Counted from the first letter of the stretch, positions 1 to 7,633 are shown. The stretch: DNA of 11,085 bases from Saprospiraceae bacterium (GCA_014379065.1 JACMMM010000814.1:1-11085), one strand, 5' to 3'. Notes: a model not told the origin generated them from the sequence alone. Made by a program: numbers and translations.

Positions 1-2
1 AA

Positions 3-143
3 GGCCAAAAGCTGCTTCAGCAAGAAGTTAATACACTTTCTGAAACGATCTTAGTGCCAACTCATTCTCTTGCCAAAGGGCTGTATTTGATTCGTATTGA
101 ATCGAAACAAGGCATCCGAACTCTTAAAGCAATGAAATCATGA
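3..143 (+). CDS. C-terminal end of a T9SS type A sorting-domain protein (partial)
   Basis: The frame is open from the left edge to TGA at 141-143 and gives 46 residues. They include SLAKGLYLIRIES and end in a basic tail (RTLKAMKS). This LxxGLYLIRI...G...LK pattern is the last two beta strands of the T9SS type A C-terminal sorting domain, which in Bacteroidota directs secreted proteins through the type IX system and is then cleaved. The functional body of the protein lies outside the window, so its activity is unknown. Only 50 bases separate it from the next T9SS cargo gene on the same strand, so the two may be co-transcribed or be paralogous neighbours. Confidence 0.8.
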   Translation, partial: GQKLLQQEVNTLSETILVPTHSLAKGLYLIRIESKQGIRTLKAMKS

Positions 144-193
144 TAACCTCGGAAGGCGTTCTTTAATGTGTCGCTCATCCAAAAGTTCTGATA

Positions 194-1735
194 ATGAAAA
201 AAACACTTTTTTTCTTTCTATTATTATTTCCTGTAATTTTTGTTTTCGGCCAACCCACCCTCGAATGGCAAAAATCCTTTGGCGGAAGCAAAGACGATGG
301 CGGAAGTTTTATTAATCAAACCTCCGATGGGGGATATATAATGACTGGCAATACACTTTCTAACGATGGCGATGTATCAGGATCTCATGGTTTAAGTGAT
401 GGCTGGGTAATAAAGACAGATTCTAATGGACAAGTTCAGTGGAAAAAAGTATTGGGTGGCAGCAGTTATGAGGCTGGTTATTGCATCCAGCAAACAACAG
501 ATGGAGGGTATATATTAGTCGGCTCAACGCTTTCTAACAATGGAGATGTCTCTGGCAATCACGGGGGGTGGGACTGTTGGGTAGTGAAGTTGAACAATTT
601 TGGGGATATTCAATGGCAAAGAGTTTTGGGCGGCTCTTTGGAAGATAGGGCCAGTTCCATAAGACAAACTATTGATGGCGGATACATCATGGCAGGTTAT
701 ACTGCTTCGATTGATGGCGATGTGACGTACAATCATGGAAATATGGACTATTGGGTTGTAAAACTGAACAACGGAGGAGACATCGAATGGCAAAAAACTT
801 ATGGTGGAACGGGCGAGGACGAAGGCTATGCCATACAATTAACCAGCGAGGGGGGCTATGTTGTGATGGGTAGTGCAGATTCAAAAGATGGTGATGTGCC
901 TGAAAATCACGGGAATAATGACTATTGGGTGGTAAAACTTAACAATTTAGGTGAAATGGAATGGCAGAAGGCGCTCGGCGGAAGCGGCACTGACGACGGA
1001 AGGCTGGTGATTCAGACCAGTGATGGCGGATACCTTGTGGGCGGGACGGACGGATCATCCGATGGCCAAGTTGTGGGCGGTTACCTGTACACTGACTTTT
1101 GGATCGTGAAATTGGATGCCAATGGAGCATTTCAATGGCAGAAATCCATGGGTGGGAATGATGATGACATCCTAACTTCAATTTTGGAAACAGCACAGGG
1201 AAAATACCTTTTGTGTGGACTCTCTTATTCTAGAGATGGAGATGTTGTAGATAATGATAACTATCCCTCTATATGGTTAGTAGAGATCAATGAATTGGGA
1301 GAGATTCAGTGGCAGAAAACCCTTGGAGGAACAGGTATTGAATATCCTGGAAATATTGAGCCCACCAATAATGGTGGTTATATACTGATCGCAACAACGG
1401 ATTCCAACGATGGCGATGTTTCGGGTAATCATGGAAAGTACGACCTGTGGGTCGTCAAACTCTCCCCTGAATCATCCCCCACAAAAGAACCGCTGGCTGG
1501 AGAGCTGGAAATTTACCCCAACCCTTCGACTCGATCGGTCACTGTGGAAATCCCCGGTGATGCATCAGAAATGAGCATCGAATTGAGCGACATGACTGGC
1601 CGAACCTTACTTCGAAAGGAAGATGTGCCCAAGGGAGGAAGTATTGAATTGGCATATTTGCCTGCCGGTGTGTACTTTGTGAAGGCGATTACACCCTCGG
1701 GCAAGGTGTATCAGGGGAAGGTAAGGAAGGAGTGA
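194..1735 (+). CDS. Secreted seven-repeat protein with T9SS type A sorting domain
   Basis: This 513-residue protein starts with a Sec signal peptide (MKK, a phenylalanine/leucine-rich core, VFGQ at about residue 20). Residues 23-428 are seven consecutive repeats, each exactly 58 residues long. The pattern is (I/V/L)xWQKxxGGSxxDxGxxIxxTxDGGYIxxGxTxSxDGDVxGNHGxxDxWVVKLxxxGx. Residues from about 437 form a T9SS type A sorting domain, with IYPNPS, a central SDMTGR and LPAGVYFVKA near the end. It should therefore be exported by T9SS and anchored or released at the cell surface. Proteins with this repeat are common in Bacteroidota, but I know of no assigned biochemical role. Seven regular WxxxxGG/DGGY/DGD units suggest a beta-propeller-like fold, which is an inference. 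Repeats 5 and 6 are the most diverged. The ATG fits because the signal peptide begins immediately. Confidence 0.9.
   Translation: MKKTLFFFLLLFPVIFVFGQPTLEWQKSFGGSKDDGGSFINQTSDGGYIMTGNTLSNDGDVSGSHGLSDGWVIKTDSNGQVQWKKVLGGSSYEAGYCIQQTTDGGYILVGSTLSNNGDVSGNHGGWDCWVVKLNNFGDIQWQRVLGGSLEDRASSIRQTIDGGYIMAGYTASIDGDVTYNHGNMDYWVVKLNNGGDIEWQKTYGGTGEDEGYAIQLTSEGGYVVMGSADSKDGDVPENHGNNDYWVVKLNNLGEMEWQKALGGSGTDDGRLVIQTSDGGYLVGGTDGSSDGQVVGGYLYTDFWIVKLDANGAFQWQKSMGGNDDDILTSILETAQGKYLLCGLSYSRDGDVVDNDNYPSIWLVEINELGEIQWQKTLGGTGIEYPGNIEPTNNGGYILIATTDSNDGDVSGNHGKYDLWVVKLSPESSPTKEPLAGELEIYPNPSTRSVTVEIPGDASEMSIELSDMTGRTLLRKEDVPKGGSIELAYLPAGVYFVKAITPSGKVYQGKVRKE
260..1477 (+). repeat. Seven 58-codon internal repeats
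   Basis: Residues 23-428 of the T9SS cargo protein divide into seven units of exactly 58 codons (174 bp) with no insertions or deletions between units. The invariant positions are W at the start of each unit, GG about six residues later, GGY in the middle of most units, DGDV or DGQV, and a W near residue 49. At the DNA level the copies have diverged well beyond simple tandem duplication, so this is an old protein repeat rather than a recent expansion. Confidence 0.85.
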
Positions 1736-1752
1736 TTGGAAGCTTGGCAGGT

Positions 1753-1761
1753 TAACTTTCG
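1753..1761 (+). promoter_or_regulatory. Possible -7 promoter box upstream of the 208-residue protein
   Basis: TAACTTTCG lies between the T9SS cargo gene and the next CDS. It contains TAnnTTTC, one mismatch from the Bacteroidota -7 consensus TAnnTTTG. No well-spaced -33 TTG is visible (the nearest, at 1736, is rather close). An AT-rich stretch (TTATAATATAATAT) follows. This is only a weak candidate. Confidence 0.22.
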
Positions 1762-1852
1762 CCTACTCGATTATAATATAATATGGTAGAGGATGAAGCC
1801 GTGGAACGATGGCAATTTGAAGACCAGTTTTTGTCAACTTAACAACTAACCC

Positions 1853-2479
1853 ATGTCCCTCTACACCCTCCAGCTCCTCGCCGACCTCCATTCCGCCATC
1901 CTCGCCCGCTGGCGCGTTCACCCGCCTCACTACTTCGAAATGGGCCTGCCCGAACGCTGGCTCGACCCGCCGGAGGGCTACGACGGACCGCCAATGGGCT
2001 TCGGGCTGGACGATGACGCGGCGGCGCCTGGTCTCCCGTGGCTCGAAGATGACGACGAAACGGGAAACCCCACGCTGCCGCCCCCCGAATCAGCGCAGGT
2101 CATGGCGAACCTCGACTTTGAGCGCAGTATATCCGAAATGGAGCAATGGCGCGACGAAGCACCGCCCGAACGGCAGGATATGTTCTACCATTTCGGCTTT
2201 GAGCCGGTGCAGTTCCCGCCCGCTGAGCGGCTGAACGATGATGAATTGGCCGCGCTCACACAAGCCCTGTGCCGACTGTGGGCAGCGTACAATTTTACCC
2301 CGGTGCTGCCCGATGCCGCGCCGGGTCGGCTGGTGTACCCCCTGCTTTTGAAGCGCATGGAAGAGCCGACATTCGTGATGACGCATGGGCACATCGGCGT
2401 CGAGTTCTGCGAATACGAGCCGTCAGAGTGTCCCTGGGGATTGGAATATTGCACTTGCAAAGACTTCACGGAGTCATGA
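1853..2479 (+). CDS. Hypothetical acidic protein, GC-rich gene
   Basis: I do not recognise this 208-residue protein. It has no signal peptide and no membrane segment, so it is probably cytoplasmic. Residues 1-25 look helical. Residues 35-80 are rich in Pro, Asp and Glu (LDPPEGYDGPP, LEDDDE) and probably disordered. Residues 85-175 look like a helical globular part (ISEMEQWRDEAPPERQ, DELAALTQALCRLWAAYNF). The C-terminus contains H178 and H180, then C186, C193, C200 and C202, which could bind a metal; that is an inference. Codon use is notable: third positions are strongly G/C, unlike the AT-richer T9SS gene before it and the protease after it, which suggests a different origin. Its TGA overlaps the ATG of a short following ORF. 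No better start codon lies upstream. Confidence 0.7.
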   Translation: MSLYTLQLLADLHSAILARWRVHPPHYFEMGLPERWLDPPEGYDGPPMGFGLDDDAAAPGLPWLEDDDETGNPTLPPPESAQVMANLDFERSISEMEQWRDEAPPERQDMFYHFGFEPVQFPPAERLNDDELAALTQALCRLWAAYNFTPVLPDAAPGRLVYPLLLKRMEEPTFVMTHGHIGVEFCEYEPSECPWGLEYCTCKDFTES

Positions 2480-2613
2480 CCCGCATCGTATACCTCCACA
2501 GCGGCCACCGCAAACTCGGGCTTCACGCCAACGAAATTCGCATCCACAATGGCAGATGTAGAAAAGTCGTCGAAGGCCCGGGGATATTTACTGGCAGGCC
2601 GAAGTTCGCTTGA
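2476..2613 (+). CDS. Possible small ORF overlapping the preceding gene by ATGA
   Basis: An ATG at 2476 overlaps the TGA of the 208-residue gene and opens a 45-codon frame with a basic composition (18% Arg/Lys, plus several His), ending in GIFTGRPKFA. The ATGA overlap is typical of translationally coupled pairs, and the GC-rich third positions continue from the gene before. It could be a real small partner protein or the remnant of a longer C-terminus after a frameshift. I recognise no family, and there is no cysteine-pair or membrane motif. Confidence 0.3.
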   Translation: MTRIVYLHSGHRKLGLHANEIRIHNGRCRKVVEGPGIFTGRPKFA

Positions 2614-2661
2614 CCGATGTTACGCTTTTGCGAAAAGAGGTGAGATAACCGTGCCTCGTCG

Positions 2662-2669
2662 TACTTTCG
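2662..2669 (+). promoter_or_regulatory. Possible -7 promoter box upstream of the protease gene
   Basis: TACTTTCG followed by CCC lies 19 bases before the protease ATG. It differs from the Bacteroidota -7 consensus TAnnTTTG at one position. Transcription starting just downstream would give a very short leader, as is common in this phylum. A clear -33 TTG at the right distance is not visible. Confidence 0.33.
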
Positions 2670-2688
2670 CCCATTCTAATCCACCTTT

Positions 2689-3774
2689 ATGCTTGATTTT
2701 GTAGAAGATTATCGCAACACCATTGTCCAGATTGCCACACCCTATAGCACAGGAACGGGCTTTTTTTTGCGCAATCGAGGGCTAATTGTCACCAACCACC
2801 ATGTGGTGGAGGGCAATCGTTCTGTAGTGATCGAGGGGGCAAGGTTTAAAAAGCAACTTGCCCGCGTTCGGTACATTGACTCGAAATATGATTTGGCTTT
2901 CCTCGATGCCCCCATGAATGGAGAGGAATTGCCCGAAATCCGCCTCGGAACTTCCAAGACACTCCGTGAACGCGACTCGGTGACGGCTATAGGCCACCCG
3001 TTTGGACTCAAATTTTCGCTCAAAAGCGGCATCGTTTCCAACACTGCCGAGCTGATGAACGGCATCCCGTACCTGCACATTGACGCGGCGCTCAACCCTG
3101 GAAACTCTGGTGGCCCGCTTGTAGATAGCGATGGCGAAGTCGTAGGAGTCAATACTTTTGTGATCCAAAATGGTGACAATACGGGCTTTTCACTGCCCGT
3201 CCGTTATCTTAATGAAACGCTCTTGCACTTTGCCGAAGCCAATTCCGAGAATGCAAGCCGTTGCACAGCATGTCTCAATATCCTGACCGAAGCCACTGTT
3301 GAAAACAAACACTGCGCCCATTGCGGCCACAAAGCCGAACTGCCTTCCACCGTGGAAGAATATGTGCCTTCTGGTACAGCCAAAACCATCGAAACCCTCA
3401 TCAGTAATATCGGTCACGACGTGATGCTGAGCCGTTCCGGCCCCAATGCTTGGGAAATTAAACACGGCAGTGCCACCATCATCATCACCTATCACGACAA
3501 AACGGGCCTCCTTTCCGCAGATGCACTGCTTTGCGAACTCCCCAAAAAAGACATCAAACCGCTCTACGAATACCTGTTGCGCGAAAACTACGCCAACGAA
3601 GCAGTGACGCTCAGTGTTCATGAACAAGACATCGTGCTTTCGTTACTTATTTTTGACCGATACCTCAACGAAGAATCAGGACAAGCCTTGCTCCAAAACC
3701 TCTTCGAGAAAGCTGACTTCTACGACAACAAACTGGTAGAAGAATTCGGGGCCACCTGGAAGCCGGAGCGATAG
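2689..3774 (+). CDS. Trypsin-like (HtrA-type) serine protease with zinc ribbon and C-terminal YbjN/CesT-like domain
   Basis: This 361-residue protein has three parts. Residues 1-180 are an S1C/HtrA-type protease domain. The catalytic triad is visible as H38 (in TNHHVVEG), D68 (in SKYDLAFLD) and S140 (in LNPGNSGGPLV), and the domain also carries the usual IGHPFGL and GFSLPV strands. Residues 192-212 form a small zinc ribbon, with Cys pairs CTAC (192/195) and CAHC (209/212). Residues 235-361 form an alpha/beta domain (MLSRSGPNAWEIKHGSATI ... YLLRENY ... DIVLSLLIFD) that resembles YbjN or type III chaperone (CesT) folds; that resemblance is from pattern only. Unlike DegP/DegQ it has no signal peptide and no PDZ domain, so it is probably cytoplasmic, with the C-terminal domain replacing PDZ for substrate or partner binding. 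The start is supported by the protease fold beginning within 20 residues. It converges with the surE operon. Confidence 0.88.
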   Translation: MLDFVEDYRNTIVQIATPYSTGTGFFLRNRGLIVTNHHVVEGNRSVVIEGARFKKQLARVRYIDSKYDLAFLDAPMNGEELPEIRLGTSKTLRERDSVTAIGHPFGLKFSLKSGIVSNTAELMNGIPYLHIDAALNPGNSGGPLVDSDGEVVGVNTFVIQNGDNTGFSLPVRYLNETLLHFAEANSENASRCTACLNILTEATVENKHCAHCGHKAELPSTVEEYVPSGTAKTIETLISNIGHDVMLSRSGPNAWEIKHGSATIIITYHDKTGLLSADALLCELPKKDIKPLYEYLLRENYANEAVTLSVHEQDIVLSLLIFDRYLNEESGQALLQNLFEKADFYDNKLVEEFGATWKPER

Positions 3775-3776
3775 TT

Positions 3777-3842
3777 GCAGTAGGCAGTGGCAGTAGGCAG
3801 TTTGGCAATGCGCCGTTGCTGCTTACTGCCTACTGCCTACTG
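3777..3842. repeat. GGCAGTA/TACTGCC heptamer inverted repeat between convergent genes
   Basis: The left arm is made of GCAGTAGGCAGT units and the right arm of ACTGCCTACTGCCTACTG. A perfect 13-bp stem pairs 3789-3801 with 3825-3837 around a 23-base loop, and further imperfect copies lie outside it. It fills the gap between the protease stop (3774) and the stop of the convergent membrane-protein gene (3848), so it could act as a bidirectional transcription barrier, although there is no long T tract. The same heptamer family recurs at 7634-7673. Confidence 0.7.
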
Positions 3843-3847
3843 TCACT

Positions 3848-4147
3848 TTATAACATTTTCACCCCATAGAGCAAAAGCCATACCACGGCAAGTAAAGAAG
3901 TGGCAATCACCACTCCACGCATGGCACGCTCCCAGCGGAATTTTCGGAAGCGACTGAGTGTGAAGAGGTTGAGCGCGATGGCTACAATGGCCAAGGTGCG
4001 CTCGCGGAAGTTTTCGGAAAAGCCTTCGCCACTGGCCGCACCTTTTATTTCCAGGATCGAGAAGAGGTTGTAGAGCAGCAAAAAGCCTGCTGTAGGCAAA
4101 AGGAGGCCGTAGAGGAGGCCGACCCAGATTTCGTCGCGTTGGAACAT
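3848..4147 (-). CDS. Small three-helix membrane protein downstream of surE
   Basis: This 99-residue protein has three hydrophobic segments, at about residues 8-29, 50-64 and 78-96. Basic loops (RFRKFRWERAMR) lie between the second and third, which suggests an inner-membrane protein with that loop in the cytoplasm. I do not recognise a named family. The ATG at 4147 lies three bases after the surE stop on the same strand, so the two are almost certainly one transcript and may be translationally coupled. No catalytic motif is visible, so a role related to SurE cannot be claimed beyond co-expression. Confidence 0.75.
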   Translation of the reverse strand: MFQRDEIWVGLLYGLLLPTAGFLLLYNLFSILEIKGAASGEGFSENFRERTLAIVAIALNLFTLSRFRKFRWERAMRGVVIATSLLAVVWLLLYGVKML

Positions 4148-4150
4148 TTT

Positions 4151-4930
4151 TTATTGCTTGTTTGAGTTTTCCAATCCTTTTAAGGTTTCAATGGCCGGGT
4201 AATTCGTCAGATCGTGCATGGAGGGCACAATGGAAATGTAGCCGTTTTCCAAGGCCCACACGTCGGTATCAGTGCCCTGGTCACTGTTGAAAAATTCGCC
4301 ACTGAGCCAATAATAAGGCTGGCCTGCAGGATCACGACCTTCTACCATATTTTCGATCCAACGGGCATCGGCTTGGCGGCATATTCGCAGACCTTTCAAT
4401 TGATCGGCGGGCAGCTTGGGGATGTTGACGTTGAGCAATTGGCCATGTTGAAAGGGGCGGGAGAGCATGAATTCCATAACTTTTCGTACCCAGGGCTTTG
4501 CAGGCTCGAAATCAGCCTCAAAACTGTAATCGAGCAGCGAAAACCCAATACTGCGGATACTTTCAAGCGCGGCTTCCATAGCCGCTGAGAGCGTGCCGGA
4601 GTAGAGAATGTTGATGCTGGCATTGCTGCCGTGGTTGATACCGGAGACACAAAGGTCAATAGGACGGTCTTTAAGTACTATGTGCTTGGCGAGTTTGACG
4701 CAATCAACAGGAGTGCCGGAACTTTCCCAGGCTTCGATGCCTGGAAATGGGTTGACTTTTTTAAGTCTCAAAGGCTCGTGGATGGTAATGGCATGGCCTT
4801 TGCCGCTTTGTGGCGAATCAGGGGCAACGACAACGACATCGCCCAAGCTGCTTGCCACCTCAACGAGGGCGCGGATTCCAGGGGCTACTATGCCATCGTC
4901 GTTGGTAACGAGTATGAGAGGTCTTGACAT
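4151..4930 (-). CDS. surE: 5'/3'-nucleotidase SurE
   Basis: This 259-residue protein matches SurE, a metal-dependent phosphatase that removes phosphate from nucleoside 5'- and 3'-monophosphates (and can act on short polyphosphate) in the cytoplasm. The N-terminus LILVTNDDGI carries the metal-binding pair D11 and D12. S42 lies in SPQSGKGHAIT and N99 in VSGINHGSNA; these correspond to D8, D9, S39 and N92 of the E. coli enzyme. GTPVDCV and YSGTLSAAMEA are further family signatures. The length is normal for SurE (about 250-260). The ATG is fixed by the NDDG motif a few residues in and by a TAnnTTTG promoter box ending five bases upstream. A small membrane-protein gene follows after three bases. 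Confidence 0.96.
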   Translation of the reverse strand: MSRPLILVTNDDGIVAPGIRALVEVASSLGDVVVVAPDSPQSGKGHAITIHEPLRLKKVNPFPGIEAWESSGTPVDCVKLAKHIVLKDRPIDLCVSGINHGSNASINILYSGTLSAAMEAALESIRSIGFSLLDYSFEADFEPAKPWVRKVMEFMLSRPFQHGQLLNVNIPKLPADQLKGLRICRQADARWIENMVEGRDPAGQPYYWLSGEFFNSDQGTDTDVWALENGYISIVPSMHDLTNYPAIETLKGLENSNKQ

Positions 4931-4935
4931 GGGGG

Positions 4936-4943
4936 CAAAGGTA
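4936..4943 (-). promoter_or_regulatory. Bacteroidota -7 promoter box TAnnTTTG for surE
   Basis: On the minus strand the sequence TACCTTTG matches the TAnnTTTG consensus exactly and is followed by CCCCC and then the surE ATG. A weak -33 element (TTTC) lies 21 bases upstream of the box. With only five bases between box and start codon, the transcript would have almost no leader, so surE may be translated from a leaderless or near-leaderless mRNA. Confidence 0.5.
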
Positions 4944-5138
4944 GTCAGAGTGCTCGGAGGTTTTGAAATGTCCAGCGCTTGTAGGGCAAGAAATTGATGG
5001 ATTGTAACGTTTGGATATAGTTTTCGAGGGCTTTTTTGCCATCTTCCTGATTTTCAGGATGTATTTTCAAAATTCTGCCATAACCTTGCGGTAAAATTTA
5101 ATAAACATATGCCCTTATCACCAGCAAAAATCTTTGCC

Positions 5139-7577
5139 ATGAAACAGATTATCCTTTCGCTTGCCGCTTTTTTCTCATTGCACACCCTTCAAGCGCAAGA
5201 CGTTACTTACGTCCTTTTCAACCGCGACTGCATGAACCAGTTGGAATACCGTTACTCGTACCCAAATTTGAAGGGCGACAACGCGGTGTGGGCTTATTCA
5301 GTGAAGCCCAATACGCTAGAGCACTACATCTTCATGACCGAAGGGGCCGGCCATTTTTCGCCTGAACTGCCCGATGGTACAGTGACTTGCCGCAACCTCG
5401 ACCTTGATGACGCATTTGTAGCGAGCGTCAACCGAGGAGCTCAGCAAATGCTCATCGTGTTTCAGCGTCAAAGTGGGGGTTACTGGCTCATGCCAGTTGA
5501 ATCGGCCACCCTCGTGGCCCGCAAAGCGGCCAAATATTGGGTGCGGTCGAAGCAGAGCTCGTTTCAGTTTGATACCCTCCGTTTGGTGAACGAACAAAAC
5601 CTGGCCGTGGCAGGCTCGCCTACAGCAGCCTATTTCTCTGGGGCAAAACTCAATAATTGCCTTATGGAATATTCTTTCCACTGCCAACCTGTGAAATCCG
5701 GTCAAATCCGCTCAGATTTCCAGTTCATACCAAATGTTGGCATCGTCAACGACCGCACGGGCAACAGTGCTTCGTCCGCTATGGAAAACGAACTCCAATT
5801 GGTAAAAGTGAACGGTATGGCATTAGACGACCATATCACGGAAGCTTGCCCAGAAGGTTCTGGCAAAATTGCAATGTCGAAATTCCAAAAGCCGGCAAAC
5901 TATGGCGACGATAGTTTTGAATCCGATAAAGAAATGAGCTCCATCATGCAAAAAGAGCAAGATGGGGAATCCCCTGCTGAGTATTCCAAGGGTGCGAACG
6001 GTATCCTTTGCGCTGAAGACTGGGAACCCGGCACGCACATTGTGCAGAAGAAAGAAAACCTGCGTGCCATTGCCCGTACCTACAAGGTTAGTGAGCAAGA
6101 CCTCATCAAATGGAACAAAATTCAAAATCCTGACCTTATAGAAATCTGCCAAAAATTATGGCTCAAACCACCGCCCGCCAAAGCGGCCAAAAAAACGACC
6201 AGCAATAAAGGTGTAAAGGCCCAAGTGTATGACGCTCAGCCTGAAAATACCAAAACGGTAAAAATGCAAGGTGGCACCCAGACCCAAAAAGGCACTCAAA
6301 AATCACTCGCACAAAAAAGCAAGACACAAAAAACTTATGATCCCAACCGTCCGCTGGAGTATTCAGACGGGCCTGCCAATGATGACGATTACGAGTATTT
6401 TGAATCAGAAACAACGGGTGCTTACACGCGACCCAAAATCCATGTCGTACACCGTGGCGAATATCTTTACAAAATCGCCAAGATGTATAGATGCCCCGAA
6501 GAGTGCATCCGTATTGCCAACGCCATGCCGCTCGAAGGCGATGAGCCGCTTACCATTGGTCAAGAAATCATCATCCCAGAATGCACGTGTACCCTTGATG
6601 GAAAGGTGCTAAAAAGCCCTTCTGCTACAACAAAGCAGCCCACGGTGAAAAGGCAGAACAGTCAAGGCTACATCCAGCCCAAAAAACGGCCAAGTATCAT
6701 TGAAGAATCTGAAGCACCGGCAGAGTACAACTATGACGATGACAGGGTTTACAAAGATGAAGACCGGTATGAGGAAACTTCGCTTTACGATAAAGATGGG
6801 GCAAAAAAAGTCAAGGTTCAGCTTTATAAAGAACATTTAGTCAGGCAAGGCGAAACAATCAGATCCATTGCTGCCAAATACAAAGTTGACAGCGGTAAAC
6901 TTGGAAAATTAAATAAACCGACTCTGAGTGACAAAGGAGAAGCCATGCCCGGCAAAACATTCTTAATCCCGATCGAAGAAGATGGAGACGAAGAGGATAA
7001 CGAAGAGGACAATGACCCTTACACAAGAAAGCCCACCACTATAAAAGACGATGGCTATGACCCATACAACTATGGCGGTGTTGAATCTTCAGGATCATAT
7101 TCGCCCAGTAGTGCCAAAACTAGAACGGGAGTATCTACAAAGAAACCCAGCACTGCGAATAAGTCCTACTCTCCCGCTGAATACGACAATGTGAGTGAAA
7201 ACCCGAAATATTCTGGAAGTAAGCGACCTACCACCGCAAAGCAAAAACCTCGCACTAATATACTGGAAGAAGATACCTCTGATGACAGATCACCAAACGA
7301 ATCCAATAAAACGCGTCGGTATGCGGATGATGATCGAGACGACCCGGATGGAAAGGAGATCGTCAAACCTAAGACTCGAAAACCCCAAACAGCAGGCAGC
7401 TCGACCGCAGATCCCAAATCTACCCAGCATCTAGTCAAAAAGGGAGAAACGATTCAGAGCATCGCCGATAAATACGATGTTTCCCCATACGAAATATCTC
7501 AGGTCAACAACATTGGCCTCGATGATTCGCTTATTCCGGGTAAAAAAATCTGGATTCCGGTCGAAGATGGCAAGTGA
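5139..7577 (+). CDS. Exported protein with four LysM domains
   Basis: The ATG at 5139 is preferred over the in-frame ATG at 5109 because it starts a clean signal peptide (MKQIILSLAAFFSLHTLQAQ), giving 812 residues. Residues 21 to about 250 form an N-terminal domain I do not recognise, with paired cysteines. Four LysM domains follow at about 300-344, 435-480, 566-611 and 764-807. Each starts H(I/L/V)V...GE and ends in a (I/L)xIP-type strand, although the first is less typical. LysM domains bind N-acetylglucosamine-containing glycans such as peptidoglycan. The linkers are long, charged and rich in Asp, Glu, Lys, Pro, Thr and Tyr, hence probably disordered, and a PxEY motif recurs before each LysM. 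No hydrolase domain is visible, so a structural or anchoring role in the periplasm is more likely than cell-wall cleavage. A strong terminator follows. Confidence 0.88.
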   Translation: MKQIILSLAAFFSLHTLQAQDVTYVLFNRDCMNQLEYRYSYPNLKGDNAVWAYSVKPNTLEHYIFMTEGAGHFSPELPDGTVTCRNLDLDDAFVASVNRGAQQMLIVFQRQSGGYWLMPVESATLVARKAAKYWVRSKQSSFQFDTLRLVNEQNLAVAGSPTAAYFSGAKLNNCLMEYSFHCQPVKSGQIRSDFQFIPNVGIVNDRTGNSASSAMENELQLVKVNGMALDDHITEACPEGSGKIAMSKFQKPANYGDDSFESDKEMSSIMQKEQDGESPAEYSKGANGILCAEDWEPGTHIVQKKENLRAIARTYKVSEQDLIKWNKIQNPDLIEICQKLWLKPPPAKAAKKTTSNKGVKAQVYDAQPENTKTVKMQGGTQTQKGTQKSLAQKSKTQKTYDPNRPLEYSDGPANDDDYEYFESETTGAYTRPKIHVVHRGEYLYKIAKMYRCPEECIRIANAMPLEGDEPLTIGQEIIIPECTCTLDGKVLKSPSATTKQPTVKRQNSQGYIQPKKRPSIIEESEAPAEYNYDDDRVYKDEDRYEETSLYDKDGAKKVKVQLYKEHLVRQGETIRSIAAKYKVDSGKLGKLNKPTLSDKGEAMPGKTFLIPIEEDGDEEDNEEDNDPYTRKPTTIKDDGYDPYNYGGVESSGSYSPSSAKTRTGVSTKKPSTANKSYSPAEYDNVSENPKYSGSKRPTTAKQKPRTNILEEDTSDDRSPNESNKTRRYADDDRDDPDGKEIVKPKTRKPQTAGSSTADPKSTQHLVKKGETIQSIADKYDVSPYEISQVNNIGLDDSLIPGKKIWIPVEDGK

Positions 7578-7595
7578 GCCATTGTTTAGTTTTCC

Positions 7596-7628
7596 AAAAA
7601 AGGCTTGGCAATCTGCCAAGCCTTTTTT
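7596..7628. terminator. Bidirectional rho-independent terminator between LysM protein and aldolase genes
   Basis: AAAAAAGGCTTGGCA (7596-7610) pairs perfectly with TGCCAAGCCTTTTTT (7614-7628) around a 3-base loop. The 15-bp stem has a GC-rich middle and an A tract on one side with a T tract on the other, so it can terminate both the LysM gene from the left and the aldolase gene from the right. Confidence 0.9.
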
Positions 7629-7633
7629 CTTTG

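Noticed and set aside
2185..2547. Minus-strand open frame of 120 codons opposite the GC-rich gene
   Set aside because: GC-rich genes often give long antisense frames; the translation shows no domain and no upstream signals.
3190..3627. Minus-strand open frame of 145 codons opposite the protease gene
   Set aside because: It is fully antisense to the zinc-ribbon and C-terminal domain of the protease, whose reading frame is well supported.
5050..5066. CCTGATTTTCAGG hairpin upstream of the LysM gene as a terminator
   Set aside because: The stem is only about five base pairs, and the divergent arrangement of surE and the LysM gene gives no transcript that would need to end there.
5081..5088. TAACCTTG as a -7 promoter box for the LysM gene
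   Set aside because: It has one mismatch from TAnnTTTG and no -33 element at a suitable distance, so it is too weak to list as a feature.
5109..5138. Upstream in-frame ATG at 5109 as start of the LysM protein
   Set aside because: The extra ten residues (MPLSPAKIFA) would sit ahead of a clean signal peptide that begins at the ATG at 5139, so the later start is preferred.
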